Shown piece after piece: positions 33,195 through 43,118 of a DNA stretch of 64,000 nucleotides. Numbering within the stretch: position 1 is the first letter of the stretch; each line of letters starts with the position of its first letter. A program made the position numbers and the translations under genes. Under the pieces are notes generated by a model. The model did no database searches. It was given only the letters and a program-made list of their open reading frames with translations, and was not told the origin of the DNA. Origin of the DNA: Bacillota bacterium (GTDB taxonomy: Bacteria > Bacillota > Clostridia > Lachnospirales > Lachnospiraceae); contig JAEYGZ010000021.1 of the NCBI GenBank assembly GCA_023409535.1, forward strand, positions 1 to 64,000, given 5' to 3'.

Positions 33195-35099
33195 TTAGTT
33201 TTTGATACCCCTGTCAATTAAGAGCTTTATGAATAATCCGCCCTGAACGCTCCGGTGCTGGAAGCCGATCTGCTTTGCGGTTACTGTATCATACCAGTCA
33301 GTCATAGGCACTCTTGATTCTGATTCATGGTAAGCCTTCCACAAAGGGTCAACCATCCGCTCAAATTCCTCTTTCTCCTTCATCATTGAGGCGCTCCAGA
33401 CAAGCCAGTCGGATTTGGTATAGGCTGCTCTGTTATCCAGCGGCATACCATATTCGTTCGTATGGCTGAGATAGCTCTTCAGCTCTGCTGCCAGAATGTC
33501 CCCGGCAAAGAAATCCGTACCGAATATCCTGTCCCAGATCAGATTATATTTCATGCTGAAGGTATCCGGCTGATCAAAGGTTAACTTGAAGGTGCCATCC
33601 TCGTTAGAAGCCCGTTTGGTCCAGCTCTTCGCCATATCCGCCGCAGTCTGAAGATAGCCTGCACCCTCCTCGCCGTTCCCTAGCTTCTTAAGGATAATTC
33701 CAAAGCTTGCAATACCCATGATTGCTTTCGCAGCCAGATTACAGTTATGGGCAAGGTGTCCTGCAAAATCATCCGTACAGAGCTGATTCTCAGGATCTGT
33801 GCCATGACCTGCAAGATATTCGGTCCATTGCTTCAAGGTCGGCAAGTATGCTGCCGCAAAGGAAAAATCACCGGAGGCCAGGCATGCCGCAGCTGCAGTA
33901 ACAAGCATATTACCGCATTCTTCAATAGGCATCTGGTCATCGATTTTCGTCCCTCCGCCGTATACCTGTCCATTCAGGATCGGGTAGGTACCCACATCAT
34001 GGGGAGCAAAGTCGTGATACCATACCTCCGTTGCCGCATATTTGAATACCGGACGCAGCATACCCTTGACCAGCTCAGGATTATATAATAGGAATAACGG
34101 TATGGAAGGATAGGTTACATCGACGGTTGCGGCACATGCATTGCTGAAGCATTCCTTAGAAATAAACAGCAATTCCCCCCTGGTATCCTCACAAAGCTTA
34201 TGGGCAGCGATCACCTGGCGGTAAGCCAGCATGAGGAGCTCCGCATATTTTTCACCGCCGCTTGTCAAAGCCGACTGGTACAAGCCATCCGAGAAACGGT
34301 TGCAGCGTCTTACGATCTCCTCGTATTCCTGATAGGATTTAAGGATAATCTTCTTAATATCCTCTGATTCCTTCGTCCAGTAGCCCTTAAGATTATCTCC
34401 GAAGTATTGGAGGCAATAGATGTCATCGTAAGCAAAGGTAAATAATGCATGACTTTGACCGGCTGTGTCAAGCCATACACTTGCTTCCAGGCAGGTAGCT
34501 TCCCCCTGCTTATGCACCTGCACTTCAGGTGATCCGTATTTTGCTGTCAGGTAAACATACCCCCAATTGATACGTACATCATCCCCCAGCTTCCCTAAAA
34601 CCGGCTGAAGTGTGCTGCCCATCCTTGCACCTGCAATTTCCTGATCCAGGGAGAGGATCTCACCCATGGTCGGGTGCTCCTGACGGGTATCCAAACAAAC
34701 ATCATCTGTCACATGAATGCTGATCTTCGCCTGTTGCGAGGTATGACCGAGCCCGCGAATTTCAGCCTTCAGATAGGAAACCGGACGGGACAGAACCTTC
34801 AGATCATCAAGCAGCAGAGGTGAGGTAAAGGTAAGAACTAATTCAACCTGTCCTGCGGTAAAGGTGTAAACCGTTGATAAAGCGTTGATTTCACAGCTTG
34901 TCTGAACCATTTTTGCCGCATTTTCCTTACTTCCCAGGAAAAGATATTCCTCTCCGCCAATCTGCAGAATACCGGTAATGGCATTGGGCTTTCCGGTCCA
35001 ATGAACGGTCTCCCCGTCATTCAATCTGTCGTTCGCAGACCAGATACTAAAATATGGATCAATTGTGATAAGAGGTGTTGCAGGTGCTCTGAGCTTCAT
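33195..35099 (-). CDS. DUF4965/glutaminase-like (GtaA-type) glycosidase-fold protein
   Basis: The 634-residue protein opens LRAPATPLITIDPYFSIWS, the marker of the DUF4964/DUF5127/DUF4965 family, and continues with the DUF4965 and DUF1793 (alpha/alpha-barrel) parts, including YPSIPLFLLYNPELVKG and APHDVGTYPILNGQ. Fungal relatives are secreted glutaminases; bacterial members sit in glycan-use loci and are more likely glycosidases. No signal peptide is present. GAAGGAGAAGGAAG precedes the ATG. It is first in an operon with GH32. Confidence 0.85.
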   Translation of the reverse strand: MKLRAPATPLITIDPYFSIWSANDRLNDGETVHWTGKPNAITGILQIGGEEYLFLGSKENAAKMVQTSCEINALSTVYTFTAGQVELVLTFTSPLLLDDLKVLSRPVSYLKAEIRGLGHTSQQAKISIHVTDDVCLDTRQEHPTMGEILSLDQEIAGARMGSTLQPVLGKLGDDVRINWGYVYLTAKYGSPEVQVHKQGEATCLEASVWLDTAGQSHALFTFAYDDIYCLQYFGDNLKGYWTKESEDIKKIILKSYQEYEEIVRRCNRFSDGLYQSALTSGGEKYAELLMLAYRQVIAAHKLCEDTRGELLFISKECFSNACAATVDVTYPSIPLFLLYNPELVKGMLRPVFKYAATEVWYHDFAPHDVGTYPILNGQVYGGGTKIDDQMPIEECGNMLVTAAAACLASGDFSFAAAYLPTLKQWTEYLAGHGTDPENQLCTDDFAGHLAHNCNLAAKAIMGIASFGIILKKLGNGEEGAGYLQTAADMAKSWTKRASNEDGTFKLTFDQPDTFSMKYNLIWDRIFGTDFFAGDILAAELKSYLSHTNEYGMPLDNRAAYTKSDWLVWSASMMKEKEEFERMVDPLWKAYHESESRVPMTDWYDTVTAKQIGFQHRSVQGGLFIKLLIDRGIKN

Positions 35100-35460
35100 T
35101 GTCTTCCTTCTCCTTCAATTTGAATATTATAATTTACACTATTATCATATAGCAGATCAGGATTTCATAAGCATGCTTCTTACACTAGGGATGTTATTTC
35201 CGTCACATTTCGAAACATGCCCGGCCTTACCGGGCGCAAATGTGAGAAGTTGAAGGAAGAAGTTCAAGATGAAATTCCACTGGATTTCATCTTGGAGTTC
35301 TTCCTAAAGCGTAAAGCTTTCTTTACACTTTGAGATTCTTGGTATTTTCAAAATCTCTTTCACACTTAGCTATGGACTAATCTGCTTCTTAGGTATATTA
35401 TATTATTATAAAATCAAAGAATAAATCTATTTTATATGCAATAACGTGAGGAATATGATC
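35100..35460. other. 361-base divergent promoter region with a long hairpin
   Basis: A 21-bp stem with two mismatches (35255-35275 with 35284-35304, loop TCCACTGG) is followed by a short hairpin GTAAAG-cttt-CTTTAC. The region separates the DUF4965/GH32 operon (minus) from the AraC gene (plus) and should carry both promoters. Confidence 0.5.
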
Positions 35461-36273
35461 ATGAGAGAAGAATTTATTTATTGTCCTTCCGAGAACTGCA
35501 CCGATGTCCTATGGATTGATCTTGCCGGTAAATCCTACTGCGACGGAAACTACAACATCACCAGACAAAAGTCCGATTCATATGTATTGGAATATGTACT
35601 AAAGGGTACCGGAACCATTATCCACAACGGACACAGCTACACCGCCTCCGCCGGAGAAATGTATCTTCTTCATAAAGGCGCGCAGCACCGGTATTTTTCT
35701 TCCAGGGAAAATCCCTGGACAAAAATATGGATGAATCTAAAGGGCACACTGGTAGAACACCTTTTGCAGGTATATCCCCTGGAACAGGTTGTGTATCCCG
35801 CAGACAATCAGATCATGGACTGTTTTCATGCCTTTCACCAGGAGCTGTCCTCAGGCAGACCTCCCCAGGAAATTCAGCAAAATTGTGCTCTTCTGCTTCA
35901 CAGAATAATATCAGCTACCTATTTCAATTCTCTTTCCATGCACAAGCAGAAGCCGGAGGATGCATTAAAGATCAAAAGATATCTTGAGCAGCATATCCTG
36001 GATGCCGTAAATTTGGAGGATTTGTGCAGTTATATATTCAAGTCAAAAGCACAGGTCATACGACAATTTAAAAAAGCGTATGGCATGACACCATACGCCT
36101 ATCTGCTTGATATTAAGCTGCAATACGCCAAAAAACTCCTGACCCAGACAACTCTTCCCGTGAAGGAGATCGCGGCAAAGCTGAATTTCGCAGATGAACA
36201 CTATTTTTCAACCTATTTTAAGCAGGTTGAGAAGGTTTCCCCTTCCTGTTTCCGTTCAAATTCCGGCGGTTAA
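35461..36273 (+). CDS. AraC-family transcriptional regulator
   Basis: A 270-residue regulator with an N-terminal cupin (VLEYVLKGTGTIIHNGHSYTASAGEMYLLHKG in part, about 40-75) for a sugar ligand and two C-terminal HTHs (FKSKAQVIRQFKKAYGMTPYAYLLDIK and VKEIAAKLNFADEHYFSTYFKQ). ATG 35461 follows GAGG by nine bases; ATG 35455 is too close to it. It faces the glycyl radical enzyme gene convergently and is divergent from the DUF4965/GH32 operon, which it most likely activates. Confidence 0.9.
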   Translation: MREEFIYCPSENCTDVLWIDLAGKSYCDGNYNITRQKSDSYVLEYVLKGTGTIIHNGHSYTASAGEMYLLHKGAQHRYFSSRENPWTKIWMNLKGTLVEHLLQVYPLEQVVYPADNQIMDCFHAFHQELSSGRPPQEIQQNCALLLHRIISATYFNSLSMHKQKPEDALKIKRYLEQHILDAVNLEDLCSYIFKSKAQVIRQFKKAYGMTPYAYLLDIKLQYAKKLLTQTTLPVKEIAAKLNFADEHYFSTYFKQVEKVSPSCFRSNSGG

Positions 36274-36324
36274 GATAACTCATCAAATAATTCGTATTCC
36301 TTATCCTCCGTGATATACATGCGT

Positions 36325-38478
36325 TTATCCCTGGGCAATCCAGCGGTCTACCACCTGCTGGCGGTATTCCGCCGACAAGGATTTGAAGAAGGCACTATAG
36401 CCTGTCACCCGTACCACAAGATCGGGGTATTTGTCAGGATCCTTATGTGCTTCCAGTATCTTTTCCTTGGATACCACATTGATGTTCATCAAGGTACCGC
36501 CCATATCGTTAAAGGTCTTGATATAAGCCTTTATTAAGTCTCTTCCTCCCATTTCCTGCGCAAGTCTGCTGTCAATATCGATCTGCAGCGGCGTGGAATT
36601 ACCCGAGACACAGGTTACCGCTGCAACAGCATTGGCCTTGGCCGTGGGTGCGGTACCGCCTCCCGGCAGGAAGCCCGGATCGGGATCAGCACTGTGTGAG
36701 ATAGGATCTCCGTCATAACGTCCGTTGGGTGTGGCAGGAAGGTGCTTGCCATGCATGAATACCGAGCCGTGGGAGAAGATTCCCGGCAGTACCCGATGTC
36801 CCTTTTTGGTGGGTTCTCCGCCCATGAGATCAGAATACAGGTCCGAGATTCTCTTTGCCCAGGCATCTGCTCTCGTATTGCCTGCGCCATACCGGGGTGC
36901 GCTCTTCAGCATAAGTCGGATTCCCTCCGCCTCTGAGAAATTACTCTTAAGCACAGTGTGAAGCTCTTCCCAGGACAGCTTCTTCTGCCTTTCCACAAAC
37001 TCCTCGACTGCCGCCAAGGAATCTGCCGCGGTCGCAAGGGCGGTTGCATCGCAGGCCATATTAATCAGATCTACTCCGCCATGGGACATATCCACACCAC
37101 GCTCGATGGGACCATGGGCAAATAGATTCAGAACAATCTCCGGCTTATTCAAATGCTTGTATTCCAAATGCCAGTCCAGGCCATCCTTGATAATCTCGCA
37201 GCAGCTTTGGAGATGACGGGTATACCGTTCCCACAGCTTCTCTACGGATCTCTCCTCCCCCGATGCCATCATGTCATCAAGGGCCAGAAGCAGCGGCTTA
37301 GCCAGACAGATCCGGGTTACATCCTGAAGGCAATATTCGATACCTGGCAGCGCCGTCCAGTTGCAGCCTACCTTGGCACGCATCCTGGCTAGGGCTTCCG
37401 GGTAACCGTTCTTCATAAAGCCTTTATTTAATCCGCCCGAACAGGAATAGCAGACACCGGTTCCATCTGCGAAGAGATATTCCACGCATTTATCCATCAG
37501 CGCTTCATTCAGCCGGTCATGCACCCGGAATGCAATATTAGACGGAATATTCAGCCGGTGCATACCCTCCAGGATAAGAAACGACATCCTGCTGGCAATA
37601 TCGTGCCCGTCCGCAGGATTTTCACCGCCGATCTGGGAGTAATGAGTATCATTAAACAGCAGGCAGGCCGTATACCATACCACCTCATCGTCATCCGTGA
37701 TCCGCCCTGCGGTACGGTCAGCCTCATAATAGGTTCTCAGCAGCTCATCCAGCTGACCCAGGGAGCCATTGGTATAATACATACGGTCAATGCTCTGAAA
37801 CCAGGTTAGAAACTGCATCGCTTCTCTAAGGGTCCGGGGTGGGTTATCGATAAGCCATTCATTCATTTCAGCAATCTCCAGCAGGTTCTGGCTGAGGAAG
37901 GGATCCCTCTGGGCAGCGGCTTGCGCTCTGGCATAGTCCGCATGCCTGCGGATCCAGTTCTGGGTTGCGAGGATCACCCTTTCTTCCCCATCGTAGAATT
38001 CCGACGATTCCGGCTTGTTGAATTCCCTGTAATACCTTATTTTATTTAACAGTCCGCCCCATCCCAGGTCAAGACCTATTGTTAAGTCTCCGCCCACATG
38101 GTTCATGGCATAAATTCCGCGCATCTGTATATTGTATTTCCGGCATTCCTCTTCAACCTCATCCAGGCAGTGCCCGGGACGCCAGGGGCCGTTCACATCG
38201 ACAGCGCCTGCCCATGCGCCTGCAAAGGCACTCATGGGGTGTATGTATACCGGATGTGCATCCAGATAATTGGCAAAGGTTTTGCTGACAGCTTCCATTC
38301 CGGTACAAAGCCCGCTCTCCTTCTCCAGTACTTTTTCATAGAGGATGGGAGAAGGGAAAGGAATCCAGCCATGGTCGTCATTGTCATAGGTACCGTTACG
38401 GTTTATTTTTTCCTGATTGAATTCCAGCTTTGTCTTTCGTATGGATTCAATTCTTTCGTTATAGGATGGAACAAACAT
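36325..38478 (-). CDS. Glycyl radical enzyme of unassigned class
   Basis: A 717-residue member of the pyruvate formate-lyase family, strictly anaerobic and cytoplasmic. The radical Gly693 lies in VVRVTGYSAFF near the C-terminus. In the Cys loop, Cys372 is in KVGCNWTALPG, which aligns with the GCVEPxxPG of diol dehydratases and lyases. The Glu that acts as base in that class is Trp374 here, so it is unlikely to be a plain dehydratase. Cys383 and a CYSCSGG stretch upstream are other conserved-looking cysteines. It is 60-130 residues shorter than most relatives. It lies 156 bases after its activase, downstream of a sugar importer. TGGAGG precedes the ATG. Confidence 0.9.
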   Translation of the reverse strand: MFVPSYNERIESIRKTKLEFNQEKINRNGTYDNDDHGWIPFPSPILYEKVLEKESGLCTGMEAVSKTFANYLDAHPVYIHPMSAFAGAWAGAVDVNGPWRPGHCLDEVEEECRKYNIQMRGIYAMNHVGGDLTIGLDLGWGGLLNKIRYYREFNKPESSEFYDGEERVILATQNWIRRHADYARAQAAAQRDPFLSQNLLEIAEMNEWLIDNPPRTLREAMQFLTWFQSIDRMYYTNGSLGQLDELLRTYYEADRTAGRITDDDEVVWYTACLLFNDTHYSQIGGENPADGHDIASRMSFLILEGMHRLNIPSNIAFRVHDRLNEALMDKCVEYLFADGTGVCYSCSGGLNKGFMKNGYPEALARMRAKVGCNWTALPGIEYCLQDVTRICLAKPLLLALDDMMASGEERSVEKLWERYTRHLQSCCEIIKDGLDWHLEYKHLNKPEIVLNLFAHGPIERGVDMSHGGVDLINMACDATALATAADSLAAVEEFVERQKKLSWEELHTVLKSNFSEAEGIRLMLKSAPRYGAGNTRADAWAKRISDLYSDLMGGEPTKKGHRVLPGIFSHGSVFMHGKHLPATPNGRYDGDPISHSADPDPGFLPGGGTAPTAKANAVAAVTCVSGNSTPLQIDIDSRLAQEMGGRDLIKAYIKTFNDMGGTLMNINVVSKEKILEAHKDPDKYPDLVVRVTGYSAFFKSLSAEYRQQVVDRWIAQG

Positions 38479-38634
38479 TGATACAAGCCTCCATTTTTAA
38501 TAATCTGTCAATTGTGATTAATATAAATTCCCTATGAAAACATACCGGCTTGAACCTGTTTAGGCCAAAGCCGGCACAGACACAAGCTTTCAAGTATGAA
38601 TTATGCTTTTCAATAATTCACACTGCCTTCCGTA

Positions 38635-39549
38635 TTAAGCATGGATATATCCGGTCTCCAGGTTAAATACATTAATATGTCTGGCAGCGGCTCTCTCCAG
38701 CTGCTGTATCCGCTCTTTTTCCGGCGTGTAAAAAGGATGGTCATATTCCAGGCCAAGCGCGTCATACTTTGCCTTCCCCAGCCCATGGTAAGGAAGCAGC
38801 ATATAATACACCAGATGGGATAGCTCCGACAGGTAACCTGCAATCTGTGCAATCTCCTGCTCGGTGTCATTCACCGATCCGACCACCGGTGTCCGTACGA
38901 TAATGGGAATGCCCCTGGTATCGAGGGCTTTCAGATTATCCAGGATCCGCCTGCGGTTCCCCAGAATCAATTTCTGATAGATCTCTTCCGAGAAAGCCTT
39001 TATATCATACATGACAAGGTCCAGATCGGGTAAAAGTGCCTCCAGGTGTTCAAAATCATAATTTCCTGCCGTCTGAAGGGCAGTATGTATTCCGGCTATC
39101 TTACATTTCTTTAATATTTCTCCTGCAAATTCATATTGCAGTACCGGCTCTCCGCCGGACAGGGTAATTCCGCCGCCGGAACGCTTATAATAGGGTTCAT
39201 CCATCCGCAGCTGCTCCAGGACTTCCTCCGCGGTAACCTCTCTGCCGGTCATGACCAGGGCCCCTGTATAACAGACCTCTGTACACAGTCCGCAGTGATT
39301 GCAGCTGCTTTTATCAGCCGCATGCCTTCCATCCTCTATCCTATGGACTCCCCTGGGACAGACGGTAACACAAGTCCCACAGGCAATGCAGCGCTCCGGA
39401 TAGAATTCCAGCTGCGGCATTCGGGTAAAGGTCTCCGGATTATGACACCAGGCGCACCGGTTAGAACAGCCCTTTAAGAATACCGTTGTCCGTATTCCCG
39501 GTCCGTCATGAACCGAGAATCTCTGAATATCCGTAATAATTCCTTTCAT
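38635..39549 (-). CDS. Glycyl radical enzyme activase
   Basis: A 304-residue radical-SAM activase that installs the glycyl radical. The SAM cluster is C28-x3-C32-x2-C35 (CSNRCAWC). Two ferredoxin-like clusters follow: C54, C57, C60, C64 and C83, C86, C89, C93. This extra insert is typical of activases of non-PFL glycyl radical enzymes. GGITLSGGEP marks the SAM-binding strand. It lies between the ABC permease (gap 34 bases) and the enzyme gene, so the partner is clear. Confidence 0.93.
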   Translation of the reverse strand: MKGIITDIQRFSVHDGPGIRTTVFLKGCSNRCAWCHNPETFTRMPQLEFYPERCIACGTCVTVCPRGVHRIEDGRHAADKSSCNHCGLCTEVCYTGALVMTGREVTAEEVLEQLRMDEPYYKRSGGGITLSGGEPVLQYEFAGEILKKCKIAGIHTALQTAGNYDFEHLEALLPDLDLVMYDIKAFSEEIYQKLILGNRRRILDNLKALDTRGIPIIVRTPVVGSVNDTEQEIAQIAGYLSELSHLVYYMLLPYHGLGKAKYDALGLEYDHPFYTPEKERIQQLERAAARHINVFNLETGYIHA

Positions 39550-39583
39550 AATCAGTCATGCCTTTCTGTGGAGTCAACAGGCT

Positions 39584-40474
39584 TCATCCTTTGATTCCGG
39601 CAGATGCAAAGCCCTGAATGATATATTTCTGGAAGAAGAGGAAGATCAGAAGCGGGGGGATAATCGACACACAGGACAGGCCGAAGAGCTTCGGGAAGTC
39701 CCTGTCCCCGCTCATTTCCATCAATGAGGTTGCCAGCATACCCAAATAAGCCGGCAGCGTGGAATCCTTGATCCGGTTAATATACATAAAGGGTCCCAGC
39801 CAGTCGTTCCAGGTGGACAGTGCCGTATTTGCTGCGATTACCGCAATGATCGGCTTCTGCATGGGGAATATGATCTTGATCATGCTATACCAGAAGTTAC
39901 AGCCGTCAATCTCGGCGGCTTCTTCAAAATCCTTGGGAAGCGACTTCATGGACTGCATGAACAGGAATACCCAGATCAATACATTCCAGCCAATGGGAAG
40001 ATAAATTGCCAGCGGGTTATTGATCAGACCATGGCCTCCCATCCCCATCCAATTGTTACCGCCTGCAAAGGGAATCTTGGACATCATAACAAAGGTTGGA
40101 ATCAAGGTCATAACGCTGGGAATTACTTGTGAGCAGACAATGAAAACAATAAACACCCTTTTTCCTTTAAATTCATACCTGGCCATTACATATCCAAGCA
40201 ATACCGCTATGGTCACAATCCAGAAGGTATACCATACGGTACGGTAAACAGTGTTGAGCAGAGGCTGGATACCCGATTTACTAAATGCATAGGAGAAATT
40301 ACTGAAGTCCGGTGTTGTCGGAATCGGAAGTAATTTTCCCATGTTGGTGAATTCGGTTTTTTCGTTCAATGCGCCCAAAATAGAGTAAATAAACGGATAT
40401 AGCATGAATAGGACAAGAACTGTCATTCCTGCTACCCATATAATTTTTCCAACTCTTATCAATGCCTTCTTCAT
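39584..40474 (-). CDS. Sugar ABC transporter permease (MalG type)
   Basis: A 296-residue inner-membrane permease with six hydrophobic helices. The EAA loop (EEAAEIDGCNFWYSMIKIIFP, in part) couples to the ATPase. It belongs to the CUT1 family for oligosaccharides. It overlaps the previous permease by four bases (ATGA), so translation is coupled. Confidence 0.92.
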   Translation of the reverse strand: MKKALIRVGKIIWVAGMTVLVLFMLYPFIYSILGALNEKTEFTNMGKLLPIPTTPDFSNFSYAFSKSGIQPLLNTVYRTVWYTFWIVTIAVLLGYVMARYEFKGKRVFIVFIVCSQVIPSVMTLIPTFVMMSKIPFAGGNNWMGMGGHGLINNPLAIYLPIGWNVLIWVFLFMQSMKSLPKDFEEAAEIDGCNFWYSMIKIIFPMQKPIIAVIAANTALSTWNDWLGPFMYINRIKDSTLPAYLGMLATSLMEMSGDRDFPKLFGLSCVSIIPPLLIFLFFQKYIIQGFASAGIKG

Positions 40475-41376
40475 TCATTATCTCCTTTCGAAACGATTTT
40501 TAAGGACAGGAGTGCTATGAAGATTGTTACAATACCCAGTACAGCCGAAGAGGCTCCTGCCATACCCATATTGAAGCTGACCACGCCGTCCCTGTAGATC
40601 CGGTACATCAAAACATCTGTCTTTCCGTACGGATTGCCGTGAGAGATCAGCATGACAATATCAAACATCTGCATGACACCGATCAGACCGGTCAGTATGA
40701 TATAAGCCGAGATGAAACGAAGTCCGGGAATTGTTATATAGCGGATCTGCTGCAGCTTGCCTGCACCGTCAACCTTTGCCGCTTCATAGAGCGCCGGGTC
40801 AATGGATTGAAGTCCGCCCAGCCAGACGACTGCGGTTGGTCCGATGGTACGCCATACATAGAACACAACGATCCAGAATACCATCCAGAATTGACTGTAA
40901 TTCCAGATAACCGGTTCCATACCAACCGACTTAAAGAACATGTTCAACCCGCCGTTAAAGGGGTTGAGCAGCGCAATGAACACACCGGAGGTTACTGTCA
41001 CTGCCGCTACATTCGGTACATATACGGAGGTACGGAAAAAACCCCGTAAAGGATTCTTAATATTTAATGCCAGGGCCAGCAAAAAGGAAAGCACCGTATT
41101 GGCAAGGAGGCACAACCCTCCCATCCAGATTTGTCTCTCCAGCAGGATTAAATAATCCTTGGAAGAGAAAAATGTTATAAAGTTCTTCAACCCGACCCAT
41201 TCCGGCAAACCATTCAGTGCGTTAAAATTGGTAAAGCCCAGGAAAATTCCGATTACAAGCGGTAAAAGGCTCCAAATTGCCATATAAGAAAAAAACGGTA
41301 CAATAATCGCATACGCCCTGCGGCTCTGCCTTTGCTGTCTGGTCAGGATACGTCTCTGTCTACCGGCTGCTTCCAT
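40471..41376 (-). CDS. Sugar ABC transporter permease (MalF/UgpA type)
   Basis: A 301-residue CUT1 permease with six membrane helices and the EAA loop (YEAAKVDGAGKLQQIRYITIP, in part). AAGGGGTG precedes the ATG. It lies between the binding protein (195-base gap) and the MalG-type permease. No ATPase gene is in the locus; a shared MsmK-like ATPase elsewhere is expected. Confidence 0.92.
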   Translation of the reverse strand: MEAAGRQRRILTRQQRQSRRAYAIIVPFFSYMAIWSLLPLVIGIFLGFTNFNALNGLPEWVGLKNFITFFSSKDYLILLERQIWMGGLCLLANTVLSFLLALALNIKNPLRGFFRTSVYVPNVAAVTVTSGVFIALLNPFNGGLNMFFKSVGMEPVIWNYSQFWMVFWIVVFYVWRTIGPTAVVWLGGLQSIDPALYEAAKVDGAGKLQQIRYITIPGLRFISAYIILTGLIGVMQMFDIVMLISHGNPYGKTDVLMYRIYRDGVVSFNMGMAGASSAVLGIVTIFIALLSLKIVSKGDNE

Positions 41377-41570
41377 TTCAACACCCCTTCCTATTTATTT
41401 TATTTGTCATCATATCATTCTATTTGATCTGTAGATTTCGCTCTTACTAATTTTGTTTCGGTCAGACCTGAGATTTCCCTTTCCCATAAAAACACAGGGT
41501 TGTCGCATAATAGCTTTGTTAAACTTAATTGAATTAAGCTATTTTACAGCAGCCCCATGCCTTTCTTCTG

Positions 41571-42968
41571 CTATTTCAATAAATTTTCTATCTCAGCCTG
41601 CGCCTCAGAGCAGATTCTGTCAATCGGATCATTGGTCATCGTCGTACGGGCAAGTACCTTGGTATTAATGATTTCCCAAACCTGGGCATCATTTTTATCA
41701 AAGGTGGTCAGTCCGCTTACCGTGCCGCCCTTTAAAGCCTGAGCAGCTGCCTTCAGGGTGATATCTTCGGGATATTCCGCATCGCTGTCAATGTACTTAT
41801 TTAGAGCGGAAGGGGTTCCTTCCTTTAACCAGAACTTCTGAAGCTCATCATCCAAAAGCACACGGATCAGGTTAAAGCAATCCTCTTTGTGTTCGGCAGT
41901 AACAGGAACGCCAACATATACCGCACCTACCATACAGTTACCTTCTACTCCGCCCTGAGGTAACGGAAGCGCAGTTACACCCCAGTCATATCCGTTTTCA
42001 ATCAAGGCTGCTTTCTGCCAGGAGCCGTTTACCGCAAAGCCGATGGTTCCCTTGTCCTTATCCTGGAATTCGCTCCAGAGAGGACCTTCATCGCTGTTAT
42101 TTCCAAGACCTGCAGGGAAGTTGGCATTCATCTCTCTGATAAACTGCAGCGTCTCCTGGAGCTTGGGATCAGTTAAATTAATGGTTGTTCCACCGCCGAA
42201 GTCCACGCCCATCTGACGAAAGAATGGTGTTGCACGAAGAGATCCGCCCGCATGAGGGAAGGAGGGAACGCCGCCGCCGAATACCTTACCGTTACCGCTT
42301 GCTGTGATGGCGCCTGACATCTGCTTCCATTCCTCCCAGGTCTTCGGAGGGTTTTCCGGATCAAGACCGGCATTTTTCATTAAGGTCTTATTATAGAACA
42401 ACAGGAATACGGAGGACTTGTAAGCTACGGATACCGGTCTTCCCTCTTTATCATATAAGAGGAAGGACGGATTTACCTTATCTACAATATCCTGGGGCAG
42501 AGGCTCAAGCATGCCGGAGGATGCATAAACCGGCATAAAGGTCTCACCTGCCACAAGGCTGGGCGCGGTTCCTGAGAGGATCAGGGCGCGCTGTTTCTGA
42601 TCCAAGGTCTCAGCCCATCCCCAATCAACATATTCCATCTCATAGTTGGGATACTCCTGGGCGATTTTATCTGTAACTCCGATATAGAACTGAGCCGCCG
42701 GCGGCAGATCCGTACCGTTTTTTGCTGCGTTATCCTTCTCAAGCTGGATTTGCTCCTCGGTAAAACCGGTTTTCGGAGCGATCAGATGAATCTTCTCGGT
42801 GGATGTCTGTGCACCCTCGGTTGGCTCTTTTGCCCCATCCTTCGTGTTGCTTTCCGCCGTATTACTTTGGTTATTGCTGCCATCCTTTGTATCAGCTTTC
42901 TGCGCCCCACACGCAGTCAGTGTAAGAGCCATAATGCAGGCTAATACAGTTGCAATCCATTTTTTCAT
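41571..42968 (-). CDS. Sugar-binding lipoprotein of the ABC importer
   Basis: A 465-residue family 1 extracellular solute-binding lipoprotein: signal MKKWIATVLACIMALTL with lipobox LTAC, then an Asp/Thr/Asn-rich linker. The core has the features of CUT1 binding proteins (AQALKGG, GFAVNGSWQ). GGAGA precedes the ATG. It captures the sugar for the two permeases. The ligand may be a mannoside, given the GH38 gene next to it, but this is inference. Confidence 0.9.
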   Translation of the reverse strand: MKKWIATVLACIMALTLTACGAQKADTKDGSNNQSNTAESNTKDGAKEPTEGAQTSTEKIHLIAPKTGFTEEQIQLEKDNAAKNGTDLPPAAQFYIGVTDKIAQEYPNYEMEYVDWGWAETLDQKQRALILSGTAPSLVAGETFMPVYASSGMLEPLPQDIVDKVNPSFLLYDKEGRPVSVAYKSSVFLLFYNKTLMKNAGLDPENPPKTWEEWKQMSGAITASGNGKVFGGGVPSFPHAGGSLRATPFFRQMGVDFGGGTTINLTDPKLQETLQFIREMNANFPAGLGNNSDEGPLWSEFQDKDKGTIGFAVNGSWQKAALIENGYDWGVTALPLPQGGVEGNCMVGAVYVGVPVTAEHKEDCFNLIRVLLDDELQKFWLKEGTPSALNKYIDSDAEYPEDITLKAAAQALKGGTVSGLTTFDKNDAQVWEIINTKVLARTTMTNDPIDRICSEAQAEIENLLK

Positions 42969-43118
42969 AACTCATTGTCTCCTTTTCTTGTTTTTTTCCG
43001 CCACTTAAAATAAATTTGGTTTATTCCTCCTTCTCCACTTTTTCTCCTCCCCCTCCTTTCAACCCTAATACCTTTTACCGCAGTTCAGCTTGCGATATCC
43101 TGACGGTTGATACCGCAA

